DNA of 64,000 bases from Iris pallida (taxonomy: Eukaryota; Streptophyta; Magnoliopsida; Asparagales; Iridaceae): positions 12,759,147 through 12,823,146 of the forward strand of contig JANAVB010003400.1 of assembly GCA_029216955.1 (NCBI GenBank). The letters run 5' to 3'. Under the pieces are notes generated by a model, which saw only the letters and a program-made list of their open reading frames with translations, searched no databases and had not been told where the DNA came from. Position 1 is the first letter of the stretch. Every line of letters begins with the position of its first letter. The position numbers and the translations under genes are program-made. Positions 10,542-21,837 of this stretch are shown here, in pieces.

Positions 10542-10710
10542 AACCCTCGCCCCTAGTGTGGACTCGCTGGTTTGGAACAACTCACTAACCCTCGCCCCTA
10601 GTGTGGACTCACAGGTTAGTTCAAGAAAATCACCCTCGCCCCAAATGTGGACTCGCAAGTGATTTCAAATAGTCAACCCTCGCCCCTAATGTGGACTCGC
10701 AGGTTAAGAA
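10542..10710. repeat. 45-bp tandem repeat, four units
   Basis: Units begin at 10542, 10587, 10632 and 10676. Each has the core ccctcgcccctagtgtgg then actcgcaggtt with small changes. The array lies in the LARD-1 LTR just outside CACTA-1. I see no equivalent array in LARD-2. Confidence 0.88.
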
Positions 10711-12327
10711 TAAAAAAATAGGAATAGAAGTTTAGTTATGACGCACTCGTCATGCGACATGATACGACTCAGTCAAGGTACATGTGAGAACAAATTCGGT
10801 ATGAACTATAATATCGAACCATGAACAATGACGATATAAACGAGTCAGCTATACTAATATGCATAATATGAAGGAATATATCACCAATCAATGATTGAAA
10901 CTAGTGACGATATGTAACAAGGAAGAAGAATATAAGCATGTAAAGAAACACAATATATACTTGCCTGGTGGTAGGACGTAAAACCGATACTATTCAGTCA
11001 ATCGACGGACCACACAAGTCAAAACTCTCACAACAATCTTCGAGGGCTGAAACAGAAATTACCAACGTATTTAGAATAGTAAAATTATCTATAATAGCCT
11101 ACCCATAAGTCCAATTCTGGATGCAGGAGCGAAACAGTAATTTTGGGTCAAAACAATGTCCGTCGTTGGACCCGCTTTGCACCAAAAATTGTGCCAGTAC
11201 CTATGATCTCTAAAGTTATCAAACTATATGCCTATGGGTCTGGTTTGACGATACGAACCCAACCATATGTCCAATGTTGGATTCCGGTGGATCGTGCATA
11301 AATTCGCCCGTTGGATTGGGTCGTAGGCCTGCCAAAATAACGTTTTGGTCGACCTTCTCAGAATCGGACCAAAGTGGGCATACAGGACCAGACAAATGAC
11401 ACGGTCCTGTTGGCGTAAGTTTTGTCTTGAGATGATAACGTGTACAAAGTTATGGACTAGTTTGCAAAGGGGCCGATACGGGGTATCTTGATGGATACGC
11501 CTCAATTTCGTCGTGCACATACAGCAAAATTGAGTTTCGTCGAATCCCATACGTCGACAACATCCATATGCGTCTGTCGATGCTCACGGTTGCAACCTGG
11601 TCGCCTATTTTGTCGGAGGGCACGCCGTATTGGTGGTTTTTATAAATTATTTTCTATTTTATAAATTATTTTTCTCGATTTTATAAATATGTTTTCTCAG
11701 TGCCCAGTACAAGAAATCTGAAACTATGAAAAGTGGTTTGAAGCCCTATAGGTTGTCTATGAGATTGTTTAATTAGTTTTCCAAAATTGTTAATGGATTG
11801 ATAGAAATCAATCTCCGAACAGGGGCTCTTGGACTGTTCTATTCCCTGTTTATGAGCAGGTTTTCGTCCAATTTTGTATCAATTTTTTTGAGTCGAAACT
11901 TCGATGAATTTGAATCTACTTACTGGGACTCCTAGAGGGATATATAGGCTTTACTGAACTGTTTACGAATCGTAAAATGATCATGTATCGAGGGAGAAAT
12001 CGTACCTCAAAGTTGGGCTCGTGGTTGCTGTCTTTTCCCGGCGCTGCTGTGTGCGCACGTTCCCGACGGCTCTGGCAGCTGGCCGACAGTTCTGGGCGGC
12101 GCTCTAGCGTCTAGGACGGCACGCCTAGCATTGAAGAAGGTGTAGGAAGAGTTAGGGTTAGGGTTTGAGGTTCACAACTCCCTCCCTCTCTCTCGATCTA
12201 TATAGGAATAAGTTGGGTGTCGGGTTTGCCTTTCCTTTGGGTCAAATTGGGGGGGTGTCCAGCTGTGCTCCGTTTGAACTAATGAGTTGGTGAATAGTGC
12301 AGCATATTAGTTTACTATATATCTCCG
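10711..12327 (-). other. LARD-1 5' LTR, central portion without coding
   Basis: Read on the minus strand, this holds the GC-rich block at 12020-12130, the gaggtacgatttctcc segment at 11990-12010 and the rows ending in a gtccaattctgg-type segment at 11090-11140 that align with LARD-2 at 57300-57850. A tagggttagggtttgagg sequence at 12160 marks a leader-like zone. The small frame at 11224-11550 on minus has no recognisable domain. Confidence 0.55.
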
Positions 12328-12371
12328 TTTGAACAAATAAATATATCAATATGTGTATTGATTTGTGTATT

Positions 12372-12442
<71 letters not shown>

Positions 12443-13227
12443 GAAAAAAAAATATATATATATATATATATGAATAAATAGGCAATAAAACCAAAATCTT
12501 AACATTATTTTATTGTTATTGTCTAGTATAGGGCTACAAAACAAAATATGTGTACACCATTAATATTTATTTATCTAAGTAAATCGTATCGTGAAATCTT
12601 TACACATTTATACAATAATAATCCCAAAACTAATTATGCTGGATTTTATAAGAAGGTAACCCTAATAAATCTTAAAAGGGCGTTCTTACGAAATATTACC
12701 ATATGCTAAAATAAAATATTAATTTCTTTTTTAGAAAGTATATATATTATATATGACACACGTAAAAGAAATACCTAATTAACCACAGAATAAGCAGCCT
12801 AATTATATTTACACAATAATTATCCATATGGACATCTTTGGGCGTACTACATGACTACATTGGTTTGGGTTTGGTTTGGGTGGAGTTCGGGCTAGTTTGA
12901 TACAACCGGATTTCCTAAAAGTCAATAATCTTAATAATAAATAATTAAATTATTTATAGGAGTCATGTCACAACTTAGTCTAGTTTTCCTAGTTATGACA
13001 CACTTATGGCTCGACCTTCCCTAGCATGGCTAATACACTAGTCAAGGCACTCGATTACACTCTCCGTGCAATATTTCTAGTAATCTTGTTTTCCAAATAT
13101 TAACCATGGCTAAAGCACTCTGTACTAATAATTACTTGATTAAATATTTATAAAATTTCCAAAAATCACCATTTAATTCAAATAAAAATAAAAAATATTT
13201 TCAAAATTTTGGGAAAGAGGGGTTACA
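12328..13227 (-). repeat. LARD-1 5' LTR, U3-side portion
   Basis: Direct-repeat partner of 5913-6748. It starts on the minus strand at 13227 with TGTAACCCC and contains a (TC)n(TA)n microsatellite at 12375-12470 that is much shorter in the other copy. The 5 bp outside the LTR are aaagc (13228-13232). The matching duplication should lie at the hidden left end. Confidence 0.8.
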
Positions 13228-16200
13228 AAAGCAGAGGCCGAGGTAGTGACTGAAGTGCCATTAAGGGTACAGATGAAAGGGTAACCTCCCTAGGTATCAG
13301 CTCCTCTCGTGGCTAAGCTGCATAAGAAGGCTTCGACTCCCCTGGTTGTCAAACTCCCAGGCACGGCTCATGAGCCTATCAGAGTCAGATTGCCAAGAAG
13401 GTCCTCAGAAACTACTCTTGCAAGGATGTCAGCTCCACTGGTGGCCAAGATACGACGAAAGGCTCTCGCACCTCCTCCATAGGCTATTTCAGTTCTGACA
13501 GATGAAGAACTAGAAGATTACATATCTGCCAATATTGAGGCACCCACTCTTGATGATGTAATTCCTCGGGACAGGATCCCATATTTTATCAACAAAAGGA
13601 TGTCTTTAAAATACTCTAATCTTCCACATTGGTATGTTATGTATGCTTTAGATAATTCCTTAGAAGTGTTACAAACGCAAGTAACGACTATTAATAATGT
13701 AAATCGAGTCATACCGAGGAGCTGTTATATAGTCCCGTCCCAAAACAAGGACAAAAAACCAATCATCTCATGACCTACCTCTAGCTGAACCGGAGCCCGA
13801 TAGCGGTAAAATGCAAATATGCCGTTACACTAATCAAGAAAAGTATCTCATACAAAAGATGGGTTATGACTTGAATAGCGGTAAAGGCTTGAACTACGGA
13901 AAAGTTCAACGCCTTCCCTTGCGACTTCCTGTCCCAAAAAGGAAGCCTCAGAACTACAACCACCGCACTCGATGGTAGGTAGGCTACGTTATGCCTCCCA
14001 CAACCCCAAAAAGTTCAGAGACTGGGGCAGTGGTGCATCCCCACTCATCTGAAGCTTCAACTTGGGATTCCGATACCAGCATCGGCCCAATATTTCGAAA
14101 TGTGTTATTGGTTAACATGACATATGCACATCCTTCAGAGCAAGAAGACAATCAAACACCAAAATTCTTCGAGAAAAAACCTAGGGTTCAACACTTGGAT
14201 CTCAATGTGTATCTTGCTTCGAGCAACGGGAGCCTCCCACCGAAGGTGAAGTCCAACAAATCGACTTAGGGGATGAATCTTCACCCAAACCTATCTTTAT
14301 CAACAAAAGCCTGTCAGGGGAAGATCAGAAATTCTTGGTACAACTTATCAAGGAATATATCGATGTCTTCGCCTGGAGCTATGAGAGCATGCCAGGGTTG
14401 GACCCACAAGTTGCAATGCACAGACTTAACCTTCTACACAATATTAAGCCTGTTAAGCAGCAACAGCGACGCTTCTGTCCCAATATCATAGACGCTAATG
14501 AGAATGAAGTGGACAAACTTATAACGAGTGGGTTTATTTGCGAAGAAAAACACCCTGACTGGGTAGCCAACATCGTCCCTATTCCTAAAAAGAATAAGAA
14601 AATCTAAATCTGCATAGACTTTCGCGACCTCAACTCCGCTTACCCGAAAGATAAGTTTACCCATCCAATCATCAACGTAATGATCGATAACACATGTGGC
14701 TTTGAACGTATGTCCTTCATGGATGGGTATTCAGGCTACAATCAAATCAAGAAATATTCGGATGATAAAAAAGCACACGTCGTTCCGAACGCTAAAAGGA
14801 GTCTACTATTATACAGTGATGCCCTTCAGGTTAAAGAATGCAGGTACAACATACCAACGAGCTATTAGCACCATCTTTCGTAATTACCTCCGTAAAATAG
14901 TCGAATATTATATTGATGACATTATTGTGAAAAGTCGTGCTCGGGGTGATCATCTGCAGGATCTAAGAACAGTCTTTGATCTCATGCGAGCACATCGACT
15001 CAAGATAAATCCAGCTAAATCCTTTCTCAAGGTTTCTAGTGGCAAGTTCTTTGGTTTTATTATCACGTATTGACATTGACCCAAAAAAGACCAAGGCTAT
15101 CCTTGACATGCACCCTTCAAAGAACCTGAGAGAACTTCGAGGCCTACACGGACGTCTCGCATATGTAAGAAGGTTTGTAGCAAATCTCTATGGACAATGC
15201 CAACCCTTCACCAAACTTATGAAGAAGGAAGTTTCCTATATTTGGACTGAAGAGTATCAAAAGGCATTCGACGACATCAAAACTTACCTCACAAATCCCC
15301 CAGTTCTGGTAGCACCAGTTGCGGGTAAATCTTTCATGCTCTATGTCCGCGTAATGGATCATTCTCTTGATGTCCTGCCAGCCCAGAATAGCAATACAGG
15401 TTGAACACGCCATTTACTACCTAAGCAGGACGATGATTAGAGCCGAACATCGATACAACCCCGCCAAGAAGGAGTGCCTAGCTTTGGTATTCACAAAACA
15501 GACGACTCGTCACTATGTGATAGGTCAGAAAATCAATGTCATCTTCTGAGTCATTCCACTCAGGGTTCTCATGACTAAGCCAGGAGTGCTTAACTCTCGA
15601 TTAACTACATGGGCAATACTATTGTCGCCATATGATATGGTATTCGTCCTACAAAAAGTTGTCATAGGCCAAGCACTGGCCGACTTCCTGGTTGCACACC
15701 TGATACCGAAAATGTCGAAACTCTATGAGGTCATTACGGACGAGGTATTGGACTACAATATCATCGAGGAAAGCTCCGTCTGGTGGATGTTCTTCGACGG
15801 TGCCTCAAGAATAGGCCCTAAGGGTCAGATCATCATAGGAGTGGGGGTGGTCTTGGTCTGGTCTCTCCGGACAATCTGGTCGTCCAGCACGCCTACTCCC
15901 CTGCAGAGCCATGCTCCAACAATGTGGTGGAGTTCAATGCTCTCATTACTGGACTCCAATTGGTAAGACAACTAGGGGTTGAATATCTCGAATCCTATGG
16001 TGATTCAAGACTCATCGTCAAGCAAGTCCGAGGATAGTACGAAGTCCATCATGAAGACCTGCTTCCTTACCATCAAGAGGCCCTAGACATCATTTCTACC
16101 TTCAACAAGTTTTTTATAGAACATGTGCCTCGGTTATACAATCTAGAGGCCGATGCTTTGGCTGGCCTCGCTGCCTCCTTGGCAGCACCTCTTAGGACCC

Positions 16201-16471
16201 AGCACTTCGTTACGGTGATCGGCCAAAAATTGGTGTGTCCTACAAATAATTTATGCATGTGTCTAAATCATGCTATGCTAATAGACGCCGGTGTCAACGT
16301 CAGGGAATGGCGATTTTGGTCTACGAATCCTCCTGAATGACCCGAAAGAAGCCGTGTCTATCAAAAGACGCTCTCTCTGGTTCTACTATGATATGGCCAC
16401 TAAAATGTTGTATTATCATTCATACGACGGACTTCTCCTCCTATGTTTATCATACGAGGAGGCCATCAAAG
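13228..16471 (+). pseudogene. Tat-1: decayed Tat-lineage Gypsy pol fragment
   Basis: Homologous and collinear with Tat-2 at about 29400-32700. In order it has the pre-RT linker (LDDVIPRDRIPYFINKR near 13550), the RT start (DVFAWSYESMPGLDP near 14360), RT with YIDDIIVKS near 14910, the first RNase H, then a second RNase H-like domain starting FFDGASRIGPKG near 15790 and a pre-integrase linker. The dual RNase H marks the Tat clade. It is riddled with stops and frameshifts. The right side is cut at 16471 by the Copia-1 LTR and the left side at 13228 by LARD-1. The gag part and integrase are not in this segment. Confidence 0.9.
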
Positions 16472-17475
16472 TGTTGACCCAAACTGGATCACAGTCAACC
16501 TAATTTAGAGAATTAACAAAATGATAACTGATATGATCCAATACGACACATCAGAAGATCATCTACGATCCAATACAAACGTATCAAGTTCAAGACAGAC
16601 GTCATTGATGAAGCTGCTACATTATAAATGTACTTGTATCCAGTCTATAATTCTTCAATTTATTGAGTCTAGGAACATGTACGTTGAGTCGCACTGAGTC
16701 ATCTCAACCCCTAGACATACTTCTCCAAGCTCCACCATACAAAACAAAGCAATCCCTGAAGCAAACCAAACCAATCTAGCCCATATAGACTTTTTGGCCC
16801 AAGGTAGACAGAATTCGGGCGAAACTCTGCCTTAGGCAGAACTCGGGACGAACTATGCCCCCTAAATTTCAGGAACCTAAATTTTAGGAACACCATGCTA
16901 CAAGATGTCCAACGTTCAAATTTTTTAATATTTGGGACAGAATTCTGGCCGAACTCTGCCTCTCCTGACTAGTATAAATAGGGCTTGATTTCTCTCATTT
17001 CAAATCATCTCTCACTCTCAATCTTCTAAGCCTTATACATTCTAAGCCTTACTCTTCCAATCTACTAGCCTCCAAACTTCCTAAGCCCCAAGGTGCTCAG
17101 TGCGATTCAGTTAGAAGTTTCTGTGCAAGAGTTGAAAAGAAGTCACTTGTACAATTCCAAGTTTTGCCTCTGCGAAGTTGTAAGAAGTTGGCGTGCTCTT
17201 CTGAGTAAAGGCACGTGTGTACCCTATTTCATAAATAGTATATTTCAATCTTGAGTGAGAGTTCTCTGGCCTGGACTAGTCCTCCACGGGAAAAACCAGG
17301 TTATATCGTTGTATTTGTGTATGCTCTTCTGATTTCTCTTAATTTTCGTATTACTACTCCGATAATATATTCTTTTAGTAGTTGCTTCTGGATATGGCAT
17401 AGAGTTAATTTTTAATTGGTTATTTTTGACATAAACTCTATTCAACCCCTCTAGATTTGCCTACAGGTAACTTCA
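16472..17475 (+). repeat. Copia-1 5' LTR
   Basis: 1004 bp, from TGTTGACCC to ...aacttca, matching the 3' LTR from 39383. U3 carries three copies of a palindromic cagaattcgggcgaactctg-type motif (16809, 16836, 16938). A TATA box (tataaata, 16973-16980) and a CT-rich leader follow. It would drive transcription of the element. Confidence 0.93.
16809..16980 (+). promoter_or_regulatory. Copia-1 LTR promoter: palindromic motifs and TATA box
   Basis: Three variants of the palindrome AGAGTTCGGSCCGAACTCT occur at 16809-16829, 16836-16859 and 16938-16960, the last about 13 bp before tataaata at 16973. The same motif is found in the Copia-2 LTR and again upstream of the third ORF of both elements. Binding by a dimeric regulator is an inference from the symmetry. 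Confidence 0.7.
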
Positions 17476-17477
17476 AT

Positions 17478-17491
17478 TGGTATCAGAGCTC
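17478..17491 (+). other. Primer-binding site (tRNA-Met), Copia-1
   Basis: TGGTATCAGAGCTC begins two bases after the LTR end. It is the standard complement of the initiator tRNA-Met 3' end used by plant Copia elements. Confidence 0.95.
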
Positions 17492-17531
17492 TGTTCTCCT
17501 GATAAAGGATTAACATCCTAGAGCTGATCTA

Positions 17532-19000
17532 TGGCAACCACACAACCTATCTTACCAACTATGGTGAAGGACAGTCTACTAATAGGCTTTCCCTATTTGA
17601 TGGAACCAACTACACTTACTGGAAGACATGAATGATTTCTATCTGAAATCTTTCGACTTTGACTTATGCACCACAGTCACAGATGGTTGTAAGAAGCCTA
17701 CTAGAATTTTTGTCGAGGAAAATCTTATAGAGAAACCCTACAACAAATATACTGATCAACAAAAAAACAGGCTAGTCTATAGATGCTAGGGCTATTAATG
17801 CTCTCTTCTGTGCTATAGAAAGGACTGAATTCAATAGGGTATCTAAGTGTTCCACTTTCCACGAAGTATGGAAGCTTCTATAAGTGATTCACGAAGGAAC
17901 CACACAATTCAAGGAATCGAAAATCAGTCGGCTAACACAGGAGTACAAAGTATTCAAGGTGAAGCCAATAAGACGATCAAACAAATGATCACTAGATTCC
18001 TCGACATCGCAACCCTCTTTCTAACCTCGGTAAGGACTACTCCAACCATAAGAAGATACACAAGGTGCTATGGGGATTAACGAAGAACTGGAACCCCAAA
18101 GCCACGACAATTATCGAAGGCAATTATCTCACCACCATGTCTCTGGAAACTCTGGTGGGCAAACTAATGACGCATGAGCTCGACCTCAAGGACATTAAAG
18201 AAATGGCTCCAAAGGATAAAGAAATAGCTCTAAGAGCTCATCACCGAAAGGCTGCTCCAGAAGAAATAGACGATGATGACTCCGATGGTGATGATCAAGC
18301 GCTCATGGTTCGCAAATTCAAGAAGTTTCTACGTTTCAACCAAAGGAAGAAGGACCAACACAAAGATGACGATGAAGAGCCTATCTGTTTTGGTGGTAAG
18401 AACACGGATCATGTCAAGAAGGACTGCCCTGCAGCAAAGAAAAGGAGCCGATATGAAAGATCATACAAGAGGCCATCCTCTCGAAAGTATGCCAACACAA
18501 GCATCTGGCACGAGAGCGAAGCCAGTGGCTCAGAAGAAGAAGAGGACTCTCCCCAAGATACTGCAAACGTCTGCCTAATGGCAACGTCCGAAAAGGTAAC
18601 AAATGATCCACTTGATGACTTTACTTTTGATAAACTAGGAGATGTCTTTAGAGACTTACTTGAAGACCACAAAAAGTTACTTAACAAGTATAAACATGCA
18701 AAGGATAAGATCAAGACCCATGAAGTTGAGATTCATAGACTTTTATGCTTGCTTGATAATGTTAGAGACACACCACCCATGGAGAACACCGAGGAGCTAT
18801 CCAAGCTTAAATTAAACTTACACGATGCCAAATCTTGTAATAAGAAACAAACACGTGATATTACAACACTCAATAAAGAACTCTTGGACGAGAAAAAGAA
18901 GTATAATATTGATAATGTAAAAATTGATGCCTTAACTGCCAAGCATGATGATATGTACAATGCCTCTAAAAGATTAGAGATCATGAGACTGGGGAAATAA
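17532..19000 (+). pseudogene. Copia-1 gag
   Basis: The start at 17532 reads MATTQP, as in Copia-2, then shifts frame repeatedly up to about 18060. From 18065 a clean 311-codon frame holds the central Gag region (MSLETLVGKLMTHELDLKD), an acidic linker, a zinc knuckle near 18385-18430 and a long coiled coil. The knuckle has lost its second cysteine (CFGGKNTDH instead of a CxxC pair), so nucleic-acid binding is probably impaired. The equivalent Copia-2 knuckle is intact. Confidence 0.9.
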
Positions 19001-21837
19001 GTTGTTCAGGCTCAAACCTAATCTCATATTCATAACACGTACACAAGACAAAATATTGCTCAACACAAGAATATACGTCATAAGAATGACACATATACTC
19101 ATGCTGCACACAAACATGCCTTTGTGTACACATATTCACCTGCAGCACGACAAACACCCACACATACACATGTATGGCACACAAATACATGCTTTTATGA
19201 ACACACATACAACACGACAAACACATAGACATCACTATTATCCTACACCTAACACTAATATCCATGCTACATGTCACTAATGTGGTAAACAGGGACATAC
19301 TTCATCACAATGTAGAATTAGAAGACTAGTTGTTTTAAAACTATATACATGGGTACTGAAGACTAACCTTTCAGGTCCCTCAAGAATTTGGGTATCAAAG
19401 GTCACATCTACTCGTGGTGTAGGTGGACCTTCCTTCATCCTCTAAAAGCAAATAGATTCTCGATAGTGGATGCTCGTAACACATGACTGGAAATGCAGAT
19501 CTGTTCGCAACAGTATCGATGAAAAGGGAAGGATACGTATCCTTCGACAACAATCTGAAAGGTTATATCATAAGTAATGGTACTATTGGTAATCCTCCCT
19601 CTCCTATCATTAAAGATGTTTGTTTAGTAACAAAATTAAAGCATAACTTGCTCAGCATTAGTCATCTTGCTGACCATGGATATGATATTAACTTTAGAAA
19701 AACTAAATGCTCTATATATGATAGATCAACTGGAGACATCATTTTTGAAGGGATAAGGGAAGATAACATCGATATATTCTATCTCTCGAAAGATACTAAC
19801 AATGCAGGAAGATGCCTTTACGCTCACAAGGATGAAAGACTATTATGGCACATGCATCTTGGACATACAAACATGGATACCAAATCAAGACTATCAACCA
19901 AGAAGCTAGTAAGAGGACTACCGGATATCATATTAAAAAGGATACGGTATGTGATGAATGTAAGAAAAATAAGGCGACTAAATCTTCGTTTAAATCCATC
20001 AACTCTGTAAGTACTACTAGACCCTTGCAACTTCTTCATATGTATTTGTTCGGTCCTATTAGAGTAGCCAGCCTTGGTGGAAAACTCTACGTCTTTGTGA
20101 TTGTTGATGACTTTTCTCAATTTACTTGGGTTTTCTTTCTTTTGAACAAAAGTGATACTATTTTCGTTTTCAAAATTTTTGCTAAAAAGGTTCAAAACGA
20201 AAAAGGCTTCATGATTACACGAATCCGAAGTGATCATGGCGGCAAATTCAAAAACTCTTATTTCAAAAAGTTTTGTGATTTAAATAGTTTTAATCACGAA
20301 TTTTTGTGTCCTAGAACTCCCCAACAAAATGGTGTTGTGAAGCGGAAGAATAGAACTCTTGGCGATATGGCCAGAGTCATATTGATTCAATTTTCACTTC
20401 CAAAATATTTTTGGGCAGTAGCTGTAAGTACAGCATGCCATGTCTTGAATAGGGTTTTGATTCGATCTTATTCGAAGAAAACTCCCTATGAACTTTGGTT
20501 TGGTAGAACACAAACTATTTCTTATTTTCGAGTGTTCGGTTGTCGCTGCTTTATCCTGAATACCAAAGACAACATAGGCAAGTTCGATGCCAAAGTTGAC
20601 GAAGGTATTTTTCTTGGTTATGCTGCCAAGAGTAAAGGATACAGTGTGTTCAACAAACGCTCCATGATTGTTGAAGAATTAGCAAATATTAACTTTGATG
20701 AGAACAATAGCTCAGCAGCGGTTCTTGATGACAACGATGATGTCCACATCAAACCAATAACTCCTATCCCTGCATGTACAACATCTGGAACCAGTTATCT
20801 GGATAGCTTACCCAAGAAGTTCCGCTTCACACCAGAACATCCGAAAAACTTGGTAATAGGTGAGGTATCAAAAGGAGTAAGTACTCGTTCATCTATTAGA
20901 GACACTATAGCTAGCACTGCTTTTATTTCTCAAATAGAACCCAAAAATATTTTAGAAGCTTTCTCTGATGAATTTTGGATATCTGCAATGCAAGAAGAAC
21001 TCAACCAATTTGAAAGAAATCAGGCTTGGGAACTTGTTCCTAAACCTGCTGATCATTCGATCATTGGTACTCGATGGGTCTTTCGTAACAAAGTTAATGA
21101 GGACAGTTCAGTCACACATAACAAAGCATGTCTAGTAGCTCAAGGATACAACCAAGAGGAAGGTATCGACTACGATGAAATATATGCTCCTGTTGTACAA
21201 CTTGAATCAATCCGTATGCTTCGTGCCTTTGCAAATTTTCAAATTTTCAAACTCTTTCAAATGGATGTTAAAAGTGCTTTTCTAAATAGTTTTATTAAAG
21301 AAGAAGTTTTCGTAAAGCAACCACCTGGTTTTGAAAACTATAAGTTTCCTTATCATGTTTTCAAGCTTAAGAAAGCTCTTTGCAGCCTCAAACAAACCCC
21401 TCGAGCTTGCTATGAACGCCTTAGCACTTTTTTACTTGAAAAGGGCTTTTCAAATGGAAAGATTGACACGACACACTTTATAAAATCAATTGATGACACA
21501 ATTTTGTACAAATTTAAGTTGATGACATCATTTTTGGGTCTACGAATGAGGTATTATGTCGAGAATTTGCCAAATGTATGCAGAATGAGTTCGAGATGAG
21601 CATGATGGGGGAGATTAACTACTTCCTTTCATTGTAAGTCAAACAAAACTCAGAAGGAGTCTTCATCACCCAATCAAAGTATACAAAGGACATGCTGAAG
21701 AAATTTGATCTTGACAACACCAAACCAATCAGTACTCCGATGGCTACTACAACTAAATTAGAACCTGATGAAAGCGACAAACTAGTCGATCAACGTAAGT
21801 ATTGAGGTATGATTGGTAGTTTACTCCATTTAACTAC
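19001..21837 (+). pseudogene. Copia-1 pol, first part: protease, integrase, RT
   Basis: After a His/Tyr-rich linker (19020-19270), the protease active-site stretch lies just before MTGNADLF at 19483, with a stop within it. The pre-integrase motif LLWHMHLGHTN is at 19840. Integrase occupies about 19940-20500: the first catalytic Asp is Tyr (HMYLFGP), the second is kept (RSDHGG) and the Glu is Lys (VVKRKNRT). RT follows with QMDVKSAFLN near 21260. The YVDD box near 21510 has its Tyr codon changed to a stop (VDDIIFGS remains). The reading is broken at 21838 by Tat-2 and resumes at 36312. Confidence 0.93.

Larger units (their letters stand above)
5913..13227 (-). mobile_element. LARD-1: non-coding gypsy-like LTR element, antisense
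   Basis: 5913-6748 and 12328-13227 are diverged direct repeats. On the minus strand each LTR begins TGTA with a CCCCTCTT block. A polypurine-like aaggtgggtaga sits just outside the left copy (6751-6762, reverse strand), so the left copy is the 3' LTR and the element reads right to left. No gag or pol frame lies between the LTRs. The interior and LTR share modules with LARD-2: the block near 57770-57840 matches the reverse of 11090-11180, and the block near 59340-59430 matches the reverse of 7990-8090. Lineage is inferred from the LTR and PPT style, with Del/Tekay most likely. The left end is hidden by LINE insertions. Confidence 0.7.

Noticed and set aside
10542..10710. CRISPR-like array
   Set aside because: The 45-bp units are adjacent imperfect tandem repeats without unique spacers of constant size, in a plant LTR.
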